Shown here: piece after piece, positions 17,632 through 25,736 of the stretch
How the letters are laid out: each line of letters begins with the position of its first letter
Position numbering within the stretch: the first letter of the stretch is position 1
Assembly (NCBI GenBank): GCA_945878355.1
Contig: CAMCTC010000040.1
Location: 1-38,878, forward strand
Length of the DNA: 38,878 nucleotides
Source of the DNA: Bordetella parapertussis
GTDB lineage: Bacteria > Pseudomonadota > Gammaproteobacteria > Burkholderiales > Burkholderiaceae_C
Direction of reading: 5' to 3'
Program-made: the position numbers and the translations under genes
The notes under the pieces: model-generated
What the model saw: only the letters and a program-made list of their open reading frames with translations
Databases searched by the model: none
What the model was told of the DNA's origin: nothing

Positions 17632-18507
17632 ATGACCCCCGCCAACCCCTTGCTTGCCGCCGCCGCTGCAGGCGATGCGCCCGCCCACCGCCTGGCGTTC
17701 GGCTCGGCCCTGCTGTTTGCGACGATGCTCAGTGCCTGCCAGACCGCGCCGCCGCCGCCGACATCGCCAGAAGCAGTGGGCGAGTTCCGCGCCGGTTCAG
17801 GCTACCTGAAGGGCTACCTCGACCGCAAGGCCTTGCCCGACAGCCTGGCGCTGTTGCCCGGGTCGCCGGCCGATGGTTCGGCGCAGGCCGCTGCCGACCT
17901 GGCGGTCTACCGCGCCACCCGTTCGCTGCGCGACACACCGCGCTGGACGCTGGCCACTGCTGACGACAACCTGAAGTTCCCGAAAGCGGCAGAGACCTTC
18001 TCCTGCGCGCTAGACCTCCCGATCTCGCCCGAGACGACGCCGCACCTGAACATGATGCTGCGCCGCAGCCTGCTGGACGCCGGCCTGGCCACCTATGCCG
18101 CCAAGGACAGCTACCGGCGCCTGCGCCCGTTCGCTGCGCTGAAGGAAGGCACTTGCGCGCCGGCCTCGGAGGCCGCGCTGGCCAAGGACGGCAGCTACCC
18201 TTCGGGCCATGCCGCGGTCGGCTGGGGCTGGGCGCTGTTGTTGGCCGAACTCGCACCCGACCGCGCCGACGCGCTGCTGCAGCGCGGCCATGCCTTCGGC
18301 CAAAGCCGGGTGATCTGCGGCGTGCACTGGCAGAGCGACGTGGATCAGGGTCGCGTGGTCGGCGCCGCGGCGGTCGCCCGGCTGCATGCCGACCCGACCT
18401 TCAAAGCCCAGGCCGCGCTGGCCCGCACCGAGATCGAGCAAGCGCGCGCCAAGGGCTTGAAATCGCCGCTCAACTGCGCGGCCGAGGCGCAGGCGCTGGG
18501 CCGCTGA
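17632..18507 (+). CDS. Lipoprotein PAP2-superfamily (class A-like) acid phosphatase
   Basis: A 291-residue envelope phosphatase. The three PAP2/class A motifs are complete: K158-x6-R165-P166 (KDSYRRLRP), P190-S-G-H193 and S225-R226-x5-H232-x3-D236. A hydrophobic stretch ends in the lipobox LSAC with Cys36, so it is probably a lipoprotein. It should hydrolyse phosphate monoesters in the periplasm. The start at ATG 17632 follows GAGGAGACGAG. The frame is open upstream only because of the repeat. It is not obviously linked to the benzoate operon. Confidence 0.9.
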   Translation: MTPANPLLAAAAAGDAPAHRLAFGSALLFATMLSACQTAPPPPTSPEAVGEFRAGSGYLKGYLDRKALPDSLALLPGSPADGSAQAAADLAVYRATRSLRDTPRWTLATADDNLKFPKAAETFSCALDLPISPETTPHLNMMLRRSLLDAGLATYAAKDSYRRLRPFAALKEGTCAPASEAALAKDGSYPSGHAAVGWGWALLLAELAPDRADALLQRGHAFGQSRVICGVHWQSDVDQGRVVGAAAVARLHADPTFKAQAALARTEIEQARAKGLKSPLNCAAEAQALGR

Positions 18508-18547
18508 AGTGCGGCTTGCGATGGGCTTGCCCAACGCAATACCAACA

Positions 18548-19294
18548 ATGCACGCAACATCTCCGCACATGGACCCATTTGCACACCTTCCCCATCTTCA
18601 GGGCCAGCTGACGCCGGCAGACGAGTCCGCGCTGCGCGTCACGGTTGACACCCTGGCCGAATGGGACGAGCGAGCCCGCCAGCTCGGCCGGCCCGGCGAC
18701 TGGCGGCTTTCGAACCAGGCCATCGAGGCGTCTCGCCGCGCCGTGCTGGGCGCGCTCGATGCGCAACAAGACTTCTGGGTCTTTTCCTACGGTTCGCTGA
18801 TGTGGGACCCTGGCTTTCACTTTGTCGAAGTCCGGCTCGCCGAACTGCCGGCGCACCAGCGCCGCTTCACGTTCAAGACCGACATGGGCCGCGGCTCGCC
18901 GCAGTGTCCAGGCCTGATGCTATCGCTGGCACCCGCAGAGGGCAGTTGCCAGGGCCTGGCGTTTCGCATCGCCGCACAGGCCGCGGACGCCGAGACCGCG
19001 ATCATCTGGCGACGCGAGATGGTCCGGGGCAGCTACAGCCCCAAGCGCTTGCCGGTGAGCACACCCCAGGGTGATGTCAAGGCCCTGGTGTTTGCCGACA
19101 ACCCCGGATTCCGAGACCATGTGGGCGAGTTGCCGATCGACCAGACGGCAGCGATCATCGCGCAGGCATCGGGCATGCTGGGCACGAACCGCGAATACCT
19201 CGAGCAGTTGGCATTGCAGCTCGGCAGGCTGGCAATAGAGGACGCCTACCTGTCGAACTTGCTGCAAAGGGTTCAGGCGATCGCCGCCGATTGA
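18548..19294 (+). CDS. chaC: ChaC-family glutathione-specific gamma-glutamylcyclotransferase
   Basis: A cytoplasmic enzyme of about 248 residues that cleaves glutathione to 5-oxoproline and Cys-Gly. The family signature FSYGSLMWDPGF is followed by RRFTFKTDMGRGSPQCPGLMLSL, the substrate cavity region, and by WRREMVRGSYSPKRLPV, where a catalytic Glu sits. The start is uncertain: ATG at 18521, 18548 and 18569 are in frame and none has a clear ribosome binding site. It ends 18 bases from the convergent terC. Confidence 0.88.
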   Translation: MHATSPHMDPFAHLPHLQGQLTPADESALRVTVDTLAEWDERARQLGRPGDWRLSNQAIEASRRAVLGALDAQQDFWVFSYGSLMWDPGFHFVEVRLAELPAHQRRFTFKTDMGRGSPQCPGLMLSLAPAEGSCQGLAFRIAAQAADAETAIIWRREMVRGSYSPKRLPVSTPQGDVKALVFADNPGFRDHVGELPIDQTAAIIAQASGMLGTNREYLEQLALQLGRLAIEDAYLSNLLQRVQAIAAD

Positions 19295-19312
19295 GCGTGG
19301 GTTGCCGCTGGC

Positions 19313-20062
19313 TCAATCGCCCGGGATGTGCGCCGGGTTCAGCCGCACCTTGCGGCCGGCGCGCTTGCGCATGCTGATGTTGAGCATCTCCACGCCCAGC
19401 GAGAAAGCCATCGCGAAATACACATAGCCCTTGGGCACATGGTGCTCGAAGCCCTCGGCGATCAACACCACGCCAACCACGACCAGGAAAGACAGCGCGA
19501 GCATCTTGATCGTCGGGTGGTCCGAAACAAAGCGGCCGATGGCGCCGGCAAACAGCATCATCAGCAGCACCGAGACGATCACCGCAGCGATCATCACCCG
19601 CACATCGTCGACCATGCCCACCGCAGTGATGATCGAGTCGAGCGAGAACACCAGGTCGACCAGCATGATCTGCAGGATCACGCTGGCAAAAGTGGCTTGA
19701 GCCCCACCCTTCGCGTGGCCCTCTTCGCCTTCGAGCGACTGGTGGATCTCGCCGGTGCTCTTCCAGATCAGGAACAGCCCACCCAGGATCAGGATCGCAT
19801 CGCGGCCCGAGATCGCCTGGCCCAGCACGGTGAACAGCGGCGCCACCCAGCCGACGATCCAGGACAGCGCCAGCAGCAGGCCGATGCGCATGAACATCGC
19901 CATGAACAAGCCCAGGCGCCGGCCCAGTTCGCGCTGCGCCTTGGGCAGCTTGTCGACCAGGATCGCGATGAAGATGATGTTGTCGATGCCCAGCACCAAC
20001 TCGAGCGCGGTCAGCGTGGCAAAAGCGATCCAGGTTTGGGGGTCAGTGAGCAGTTCGATGAT
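19313..20062 (-). CDS. TerC-family membrane protein with non-canonical start codon
   Basis: An integral membrane protein of about 250 residues with several hydrophobic segments and the family motifs LELVLGIDNIIFIAILVDKLP and LVDLVFSLDSIITAVGMV. TerC proteins are linked to metal (Mn) export or tellurite resistance; the substrate here is unknown. The normal N-terminus would read MIELLTDPQTW; here it is IIELLTDPQTW, with two ATC codons (20062-20057) where ATG is expected. No ATG, GTG or TTG occurs between the upstream stop (20110-20108) and a TTG at 19999, which would remove the first membrane segment. GAGG (20071-20068) is spaced properly for initiation at ATC. Confidence 0.85.
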   Translation of the reverse strand: MIELLTDPQTWIAFATLTALELVLGIDNIIFIAILVDKLPKAQRELGRRLGLFMAMFMRIGLLLALSWIVGWVAPLFTVLGQAISGRDAILILGGLFLIWKSTGEIHQSLEGEEGHAKGGAQATFASVILQIMLVDLVFSLDSIITAVGMVDDVRVMIAAVIVSVLLMMLFAGAIGRFVSDHPTIKMLALSFLVVVGVVLIAEGFEHHVPKGYVYFAMAFSLGVEMLNISMRKRAGRKVRLNPAHIPGD

Positions 20063-20169
20063 GCAGGCCTCGTTGGTTGCAGCGGCCCGCAGGCCGCCGC
20101 AGAGATTTCAGACGGAGCGGATTTTGGCTGAAGTTGTCGTGCCGCGCTGACCGGGTGCTCAGCGCGGGG

Positions 20170-20961
20170 TCAAGCACCCTGCTTGGCCGCCAGTCGCGCT
20201 GCAAGAAAGGCCTTCATTCGCTGCGCTGGCTCTGCGCCCTGGTAAGCGCTGGCAAATGCGTCGATGCCAGCGTCGATCGCCGCGTCGCGCGTCAGGTTCT
20301 CCCAGTCGTTGATCAATTTCTTCTGGATCCGCAGCGCCTGCGTGCCGCCCTTGGCCAGGCTGGCCAGCCATTGCGCGACCGCCGCATCCAACCCGGATGC
20401 AGGCACCACGTGCTCGATCAAGCCCCACTGCAGCGCCTGCGCCGCACCGAAATTTTCGCCCAGCAGCAGCATCGCGCGCGCCCGGCCCCAACCGGTCAGG
20501 TGTGGCAGCAGCGCGGCCTCGACCACCGACGGGATGCCCAGGTGGACCTCGGGCATGCCAAAGAGTGCGCCGTCCACCGCCACCCGCAGGTCGCAAGCCG
20601 CGGCCAACTCCAGCCCGGCGCCCAGTGCGACGCCATTGATGCGAGCGATCACGGGCGCCGGGAAGCGGCGCACCGCTTCGCAGCAGCGGTGGACCTGGGT
20701 GATGAAGTGCCTGGCGCCATCGGCGTCCAGGCCAGACATCTCGCCGATGTCGGCGCCGCCGACGAAAGCCCGGTCCCCGGCGCCTGTGAGCACCAGCGCG
20801 TGCAAATCGGCGTCAAGGGCCAGTTCGGCCAGACAGGCCACGAAGGCCTGCATCAGCGCGCTGTTCAGGCTGTTGGCGCGCCCCGGGTTGTCGATCGTGA
20901 CGCGGCAGATGCGAACGCCTGGTGCGAGGGTCTCGAAGCGGGTGTGGATTTTTTCGGTCAT
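20170..20961 (-). CDS. Enoyl-CoA hydratase/isomerase family protein
   Basis: A 263-residue crotonase-fold protein. The oxyanion-hole segments are AFVGGADIGEM and INGVALGAGLELAAACDLRVA; the catalytic Glu is probably in FGMPEVHLGIPSV. Such enzymes hydrate or isomerise enoyl-CoA intermediates. ATG 20961 is chosen; an ATG nine bases upstream (20970) is also in frame. It lies 107 bases upstream of terC on the same strand and could take part in acyl-CoA breakdown with the synthetase and dehydrogenase found further on. The true substrate is unknown. Confidence 0.88.
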   Translation of the reverse strand: MTEKIHTRFETLAPGVRICRVTIDNPGRANSLNSALMQAFVACLAELALDADLHALVLTGAGDRAFVGGADIGEMSGLDADGARHFITQVHRCCEAVRRFPAPVIARINGVALGAGLELAAACDLRVAVDGALFGMPEVHLGIPSVVEAALLPHLTGWGRARAMLLLGENFGAAQALQWGLIEHVVPASGLDAAVAQWLASLAKGGTQALRIQKKLINDWENLTRDAAIDAGIDAFASAYQGAEPAQRMKAFLAARLAAKQGA

Positions 20962-21165
20962 GGGCATCATCGGTGAATTGTTGCCGCCGAGCGAGGCAGC
21001 TTGGAGCAGAGCGAGGCCATCAAGGCGCGTCCTCGAGTGTCACTGCAGCGGCCAGTGGCCTTCCCCTCAAGGGCTAAAAGGCGCAATGCGCTGCGTGGTC
21101 AGCACGCAGGCTACCTGATTCCGCCACAATCAGTGCCATCTCGCAACTCGCTGGAATCCATTGAC

Positions 21166-22017
21166 ATGAAACTCATCAGTTTTGAGCGCAACGGCCGGGC
21201 CGGTTTCGGTGCGGTGATCGACGGTGGCGTGGTCGACCTTGGTACCGCGCTGGGCGGACGTTTTGCCGACCTGCGGGCCTTGCTGGCAGCCGATGCACTG
21301 GCCGAGGCTCGCGCCATCCTGGCTGGGCGCAGCGCCGACTTTGCGCTCGAAGGCCTGCATCTGCTGCCGGTGATCCCGAACCCGGGCAAGATCTGGTGCT
21401 GCGGCCTGAACTACGGCGAGCATGTGCGCGAGACAAACCAAGTGCTGACCGAGCAGCCAACCTTCTTTCTGCGCGTCGGCGATTCACAAGTCGGTCATGG
21501 CCAGGCCATCGTGCGGCCCAAGGAATCGAGCCAGCTCGATTTCGAGGCCGAGATCGCGATCATCATCGGCAAGCCTGGGCGACGCATCGCCGAGGCCGAT
21601 GTGTGGGGCCATATCGCCGGCTACAGCTGCTACAACGACGGCAGCGTGCGCGACTGGCAGCGCCACACCTCGCAGTGGGCGCCGGGCAAGAATTTCTGGC
21701 GAACCGGTGGTTTCGGTCCCTGGATGGTGACGGCCGACGAGATTCCTGCGCGAACGGTGATGACCTTGGTCAGCCGGCTGAACGGCCAGGAAATGCAGCG
21801 CGCCACCACCGAGATGATGATCCACAGCATCGAGCGCCAGATTGCTTACGTCTCGACCGTCGCGCCGCTGCAGGCGGGCGATGTGATCGTCACCGGCACG
21901 CCTGGTGGCGTGGGTGCGCGACGCGAACCGCCGGTCTGGATGAAGCCCGGCGACGTGATCGAGATCGAGGTCGATCGGATCGGCGTGCTGCGAAACACCG
22001 TCACCGACGAGGGTTGA
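21166..22017 (+). CDS. Fumarylacetoacetate hydrolase-family protein
   Basis: A 283-residue FAH-family enzyme (hydrolase, isomerase or decarboxylase of 2-oxo acids, metal dependent). The N-terminal half is a small lid domain; the core holds KIWCCGLNYGEHV, the metal-binding LDFEAEIAIIIGKPGR, GYSCYNDGSVRDWQ and the terminal VIVTGTPGGVGARREPPVWMKPGDVIEIE. Most like the 2-hydroxyhepta-2,4-diene-1,7-dioate isomerase and oxaloacetate or acylpyruvate hydrolase subgroup. ATG 21166 starts at the conserved MKLISFERNG; the longer open frame has no family counterpart. A role in aromatic-ring catabolism is plausible. Confidence 0.9.
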   Translation: MKLISFERNGRAGFGAVIDGGVVDLGTALGGRFADLRALLAADALAEARAILAGRSADFALEGLHLLPVIPNPGKIWCCGLNYGEHVRETNQVLTEQPTFFLRVGDSQVGHGQAIVRPKESSQLDFEAEIAIIIGKPGRRIAEADVWGHIAGYSCYNDGSVRDWQRHTSQWAPGKNFWRTGGFGPWMVTADEIPARTVMTLVSRLNGQEMQRATTEMMIHSIERQIAYVSTVAPLQAGDVIVTGTPGGVGARREPPVWMKPGDVIEIEVDRIGVLRNTVTDEG

Positions 22018-22084
22018 GCTTCAAGCGGCGGCGCTGAGCCGCTGCAGGGGGTTCAAATTTAAGACCCGGTGCAGGCAGCGAGCG

Positions 22085-22528
22085 TCAGCCTACTTGGGGC
22101 TTGGGCAAGCCACCAGCCTCCCAAGGATTGACGATCTGAAGTCCCACGCCCTCGAAATGCTTGTGGTTGCGTGTGGCCAAGGTGGCGCCGTGGACCAGAC
22201 AGATCGCCGCAATCTGGGCATCAGCCATCGCGATAGGGTGGCCAGCACGCTCGCGCTGCGCCACCATCTCGGCGTAGACCGAGGCTGCCGCCAAGTCAAA
22301 AGGCAAGACTCGGCCGGTGAAATCTTGCTCCAGCATGGCACAGACCGCTTGCGCCAACTGCTGCTTGTGCGCGCCATCCGGTAGTCGAGCGACCCCGAAC
22401 ATCAGTTCGGCAGCAATCACTGCGGTCAAGCACAGGTCGTCAGCCATTCGAGCGTCAAGCCAGTTCAGCACCTGCGTTGCAGGCCGCCGACGCATGAGTT
22501 CAGACACCACATTGGTGTCCAAGACCAT
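22085..22528 (-). CDS. PIN-domain toxin (FitB-like), pair 3
   Basis: A PIN-domain ribonuclease of about 147 residues. The acidic residues are in VLDTNVVSELMRR (D4), IAAELMFGVARL (Glu) and IAMADAQIAAICLVHG (Asp); the last position is Asn in ATRNHKHF, as in the FitB/StbB group. The start overlaps the antitoxin stop; ATG 22531 or 22528 is possible. It belongs to a different branch from the two PIN toxins at the left. Confidence 0.9.
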   Translation of the reverse strand: MVLDTNVVSELMRRRPATQVLNWLDARMADDLCLTAVIAAELMFGVARLPDGAHKQQLAQAVCAMLEQDFTGRVLPFDLAAASVYAEMVAQRERAGHPIAMADAQIAAICLVHGATLATRNHKHFEGVGLQIVNPWEAGGLPKPQVG

Positions 22529-22785
22529 CACTTGGAAGGATCCTCGCCAAGGTCTGCAGCACGGGCTGCATCTGTCCGTTCAGGCAAGTCCAACCTGACA
22601 CCTCCCAGCGCGGAAAACCGGGCATGGATGCGACTGGCCAGGCCATCGGTCGCCATTGGCTGCGTCAGCACCTTGCGCAAGATGCTGCGCACCTCCTCCT
22701 CCATCGAGCGGCCATGCGCGGCTGCCAACAAGCGCAGCTTGTCCTTGATGGCGGGATCGACATTTCGAATGGTCAACGTGCTCAT
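22528..22785 (-). CDS. Ribbon-helix-helix antitoxin (FitA/StbC-like), pair 3
   Basis: An 85-residue antitoxin. The N-terminal STLTIRNVDPAIKDKLRLLAAAHGRSMEEEVRSIL is the FitA/StbC ribbon-helix-helix domain that binds DNA; the C-terminal half would block the PIN toxin. It is coupled to the toxin by stop-start overlap. A 16-bp palindrome 40 bases upstream is a good operator candidate. Confidence 0.9.
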   Translation of the reverse strand: MSTLTIRNVDPAIKDKLRLLAAAHGRSMEEEVRSILRKVLTQPMATDGLASRIHARFSALGGVRLDLPERTDAARAADLGEDPSK

Positions 22786-22825
22786 CGCCGGTTTCCTTGG
22801 CTGATAAAAACCTCTTTCGCTGATT

Positions 22826-22845
22826 GCAATGCTAGCATTGCTAGC
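22826..22845. promoter_or_regulatory. Candidate operator of toxin-antitoxin pair 3
   Basis: Perfect 16-bp palindrome GCAATGCTAGCATTGC (22826-22841). The core GCTAGC is repeated at 22840-22845. FitAB complexes are known to bind an inverted repeat with related TGCTA half-sites. Confidence 0.55.
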
Positions 22846-22868
22846 GCTTCAATGAGCCTGGAAGACAG

Positions 22869-24452
22869 TCAATGCACCCCCCGCTCCTTGCCCTGCCAGT
22901 AGGGTTCGCGCAGGATGCGCTTGAGCAATTTGCCGCTGGGGTTGCGCGGCAGGGTGTCGACAAAGTCCACCGACTTGGGGCACTTGTAGTGCGCCAGGCG
23001 CTCGCGCAGGAAGGCGATCAACTCGCGCTCGGTCACCGTGCTGTCCGGCCGACGAACGACGCAGGCCTTGACGCTTTCACCCCAGGTGGCGTCGGGCACG
23101 CCGATCACCGCGCCGTCGGCCACGCCGGGATGCTGCATCAGCGCGTTCTCGATCTCGGCCGGATAGATGTTCTCGCCACCCGAGATGATCATGTCCTTGA
23201 TGCGGTCGTTGATGTAGAGGTAGCCGCCGTCCAGGTAACCACCGTCGCCGCTGCGGAACCAGCCGCCGCGCGCGTTGCGACCGTCCGGGAACACCGCCGC
23301 AGTGGCCTCGGGGTTGCCCCAATAGCCGATCATGTTGCCGGGCGACTCGATCAGCACCTCGCCGGTCTGGCCGTCGGGCAAGTCGGTCAGCGTGCCGGGC
23401 TCGACCACCCGCAGCCGCGCGCCGGGCACCGGCTGGCCGGCTGAGCGCAGCAGCTTGGCTTTCGGGCCGCTGACCTGGTGATCCTCGGGCATCAGGAAGG
23501 TGGCCGAGCCGGCGATCTCGGTCAGGCCGTAGACCTGCATGAAACCGCAGCCGAAAGCGGCCATCGCGTCGGTCAGGACCCGGTCGCTGATCGGCGATCC
23601 ACCGTAGGAAATCAGCTTCAGCGTGCGGTAATCGCCCGCCTTTGCCTTGGGGGACTGCAGCATGAACAGGATCATCGCCGGCACCAAGAAGGTGTGGGTG
23701 ATGCCGTGCTGGCCGACCGCATCAATGAAACCACCGGGGTCAAAGTCGGGGTAAGACGAGCCCACCGCGCCGCTGTACAGCGCGAACAACGCCATGTTGG
23801 CGCCGGCGATGTGGAAGGTCGGCAGCGCATTGCCGACCACGCTGCCCTCGCCAACCTGCCAGACGGTGACGCCGAGCTGGCAGTTGAACACCAGCCCGGC
23901 ATGTGACAGCACCACGCCCTTGGGCAGGCCGGTGGTGCCCGAGGAGTAGAGCTGCAGCATCGGGTCTTCGGGCTTGACCGACACCGGCGTCATCACGTCA
24001 GACGCTGCGGCGTACCAGTCGTGGAAGCCGGGCAGGCCGTCGTGGGCGCCGACATCAGCGCCATCGGTCACCACCACCTGCTGCAGCGTGGGCATGCCGG
24101 CGCGGTCGACCAGCGGCAGGAAGCCCCGGTCCGCCATCATCAGCTTGGCGCCGCCGTGGTCGACGATGTAGCGCACCTCGGCCGGCGCCAGTCGCCAGTT
24201 CACCGGCATGCACACGGCGCCCAGTTTGGCCGCGGCAAGCGTCAACAGCACCGCCTCAACGTGGAACTTCGTCAGCGCTGCGACCCGGTCGCCGCGGCCC
24301 AGCCCCATGGCCGCCAAGGTGTTGGCGATGCGGTTGGTGTCGCGCTCGACATCGGCAAAGGTCCAGCGTCGGTCGCCGCAGCGGTACGCCAATGCGGTGG
24401 GCCGCGCACGGGCCTGTTGTTGCACGATGTCGATGAAAGTCTGTCCGGTCAT
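22869..24452 (-). CDS. Acyl-CoA synthetase (AMP-forming, ANL superfamily)
   Basis: A 527-residue AMP-forming ligase of the fatty-acid/aromatic-acid CoA ligase type. It has the ATP loop YSSGTTGLPKGV, the A5 motif QVYGLTEIAG, the A7/A8 region WFRSGDGGYLDGGYLYINDRIKDMIISGGENIYP and the terminal lysine in PRNPSGKLLKR. ATG 24452 is chosen for AGGAG eight bases upstream; the open frame extends to 24494. The substrate is not readable; medium-chain or cyclic acids are possible. It lies alone on the minus strand, divergent from the MBL gene. Confidence 0.9.
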   Translation of the reverse strand: MTGQTFIDIVQQQARARPTALAYRCGDRRWTFADVERDTNRIANTLAAMGLGRGDRVAALTKFHVEAVLLTLAAAKLGAVCMPVNWRLAPAEVRYIVDHGGAKLMMADRGFLPLVDRAGMPTLQQVVVTDGADVGAHDGLPGFHDWYAAASDVMTPVSVKPEDPMLQLYSSGTTGLPKGVVLSHAGLVFNCQLGVTVWQVGEGSVVGNALPTFHIAGANMALFALYSGAVGSSYPDFDPGGFIDAVGQHGITHTFLVPAMILFMLQSPKAKAGDYRTLKLISYGGSPISDRVLTDAMAAFGCGFMQVYGLTEIAGSATFLMPEDHQVSGPKAKLLRSAGQPVPGARLRVVEPGTLTDLPDGQTGEVLIESPGNMIGYWGNPEATAAVFPDGRNARGGWFRSGDGGYLDGGYLYINDRIKDMIISGGENIYPAEIENALMQHPGVADGAVIGVPDATWGESVKACVVRRPDSTVTERELIAFLRERLAHYKCPKSVDFVDTLPRNPSGKLLKRILREPYWQGKERGVH

Positions 24453-24545
24453 CGGGAGGCTCCTGGTGTTCGGTGGTGTTGCGGAAATGGTCAACCGCGC
24501 GGCGTGGCTGGCGCGACGCGCAATTCTCGCCGCAGCAGCAACTGA

Positions 24546-24620
24546 GCGCCCCGAGGCCGGCCATCGCCGGCCGCCCCCCGTGGGGGGTCAAGCAAAGTGG
24601 CCAAGCCACATTTACTTGAG
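24546..24620 (+). repeat. Mosaic intergenic repeat, complete copy 3
   Basis: Module A has GGCCGGCC-ATC-GCCGGCC as hairpin. Module B has CCCCCCGTGGGGGG followed by TCAAGCAAAGTGGC and GCCACATTTACTTGA, a slightly diverged version of 17531-17575. The order of modules and spacing are the same as at 17500-17575. Confidence 0.8.
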
Positions 24621-24727
24621 TGCGGGCTGTTGCATGGCTGGCCGGCTCTGGGTGCGGGTACGCCTCGATGCCCCGACCACGCCATTCAAGCTATCGTCTC
24701 CCTCTTTGAAGCCCTGCTGCTGACACC

Positions 24728-25654
24728 ATGAACCCAGACCATTCCCGCAAGACTGACGCCGAGACCCCACGTGCCGACTTTGGCCGGGTCTCCGTCTTCT
24801 TCGGCGACAAGAACGGCAAGTACCCCGACGGCAACCAGGTCGTCGTTCGCGGCACCGACACCCACGTGGTGTTCGACTCGCCGCCCGTGGCCAACCGGAT
24901 CGGCGCCGACTTCGACAACGCCGACCTGGTGGTGCTCGGTCATGTGCACGAGGACCACATGGCGGGCCTGCACCGGCTGCCCGGCATACCGGTCCACGCC
25001 CACGAAGCCGACCTAGAAGCGGTGCGCAGTTGGCCCGGCCTGGCACGCCATTACGGCGTCTCAGCCGATCGGCTGGCGGCGATGCGAAGCAAGATCGAGC
25101 GCGATTTCAACTACCAGGAGCGCCCGGACGCGATCGGCTACCGCGACGGTGCGGTCTGGGAGCTCGGCGGATCGCGGGTGCGCGCGATCCACATGCCCGG
25201 TCACACGGCGGGCCACACCGTGCTGCTGGTCGAGCCTGAAGGCGTGGCCTTCATTGGCGACATCGACCTCAGCGGCTTCGGCCCTTATTACGGCGATGCC
25301 ACCTCCAGCCTGACGGATTTCCGTGCGACGCTGGCCCGGCTGCCGCAGATACCGGCGCGTGTCTGGGTGACATCGCACCACCGCGGCGTCTACACCGACC
25401 GCCAGGCGATGCTCGACGCGCTGGCCTTGTTCAGCGCCAAGATCGACGAGCGCGAGGCCAAGCTGATCGCCATGCTGGCCGAACAGGCGCGCACGCTGCC
25501 CGAACTGGTCGCCTGCCGGCTGCTCTACCCGCCTGGCTACGAGGAAATCTGGATCGACGACGCCGAGCGCCGAAGCATCACCCAACACCTGGACGAGTTG
25601 ATCGCGCGAGGCTTGGTGACCGAGGACGACGAACACCGTTACCGCTTGCGCTGA
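24728..25654 (+). CDS. Metallo-beta-lactamase-fold hydrolase
   Basis: A 308-residue MBL-fold protein. The metal site is H72-x-H74-x-D76-H77 (GHVHEDHMAG); further ligands are in MPGHTAGHT, FIGDIDLSG and VTSHHRG. The C-terminal helical part (about 225-308, ending in a winged-helix-like LDELIARGLVTEDDEHRYRLR) recalls the lactamase-B-associated winged helix. Function is a metal-dependent hydrolase of unknown substrate. There is no signal peptide. It is divergent from the acyl-CoA synthetase. Confidence 0.87.
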   Translation: MNPDHSRKTDAETPRADFGRVSVFFGDKNGKYPDGNQVVVRGTDTHVVFDSPPVANRIGADFDNADLVVLGHVHEDHMAGLHRLPGIPVHAHEADLEAVRSWPGLARHYGVSADRLAAMRSKIERDFNYQERPDAIGYRDGAVWELGGSRVRAIHMPGHTAGHTVLLVEPEGVAFIGDIDLSGFGPYYGDATSSLTDFRATLARLPQIPARVWVTSHHRGVYTDRQAMLDALALFSAKIDEREAKLIAMLAEQARTLPELVACRLLYPPGYEEIWIDDAERRSITQHLDELIARGLVTEDDEHRYRLR

Positions 25655-25736
25655 AAAAGGCCGTGCGAAGGCGCCATGCAGCCGACCGACCCGCTGATGT
25701 GCTGGAGACAGTTGCCAGGCAGGCGCCTCGACTAGC

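Noticed and set aside
20963..21165. A promoter or operator between the enoyl-CoA hydratase and FAH genes
   Set aside because: I see no convincing -35/-10 pair or palindrome in this 200-base divergent region.
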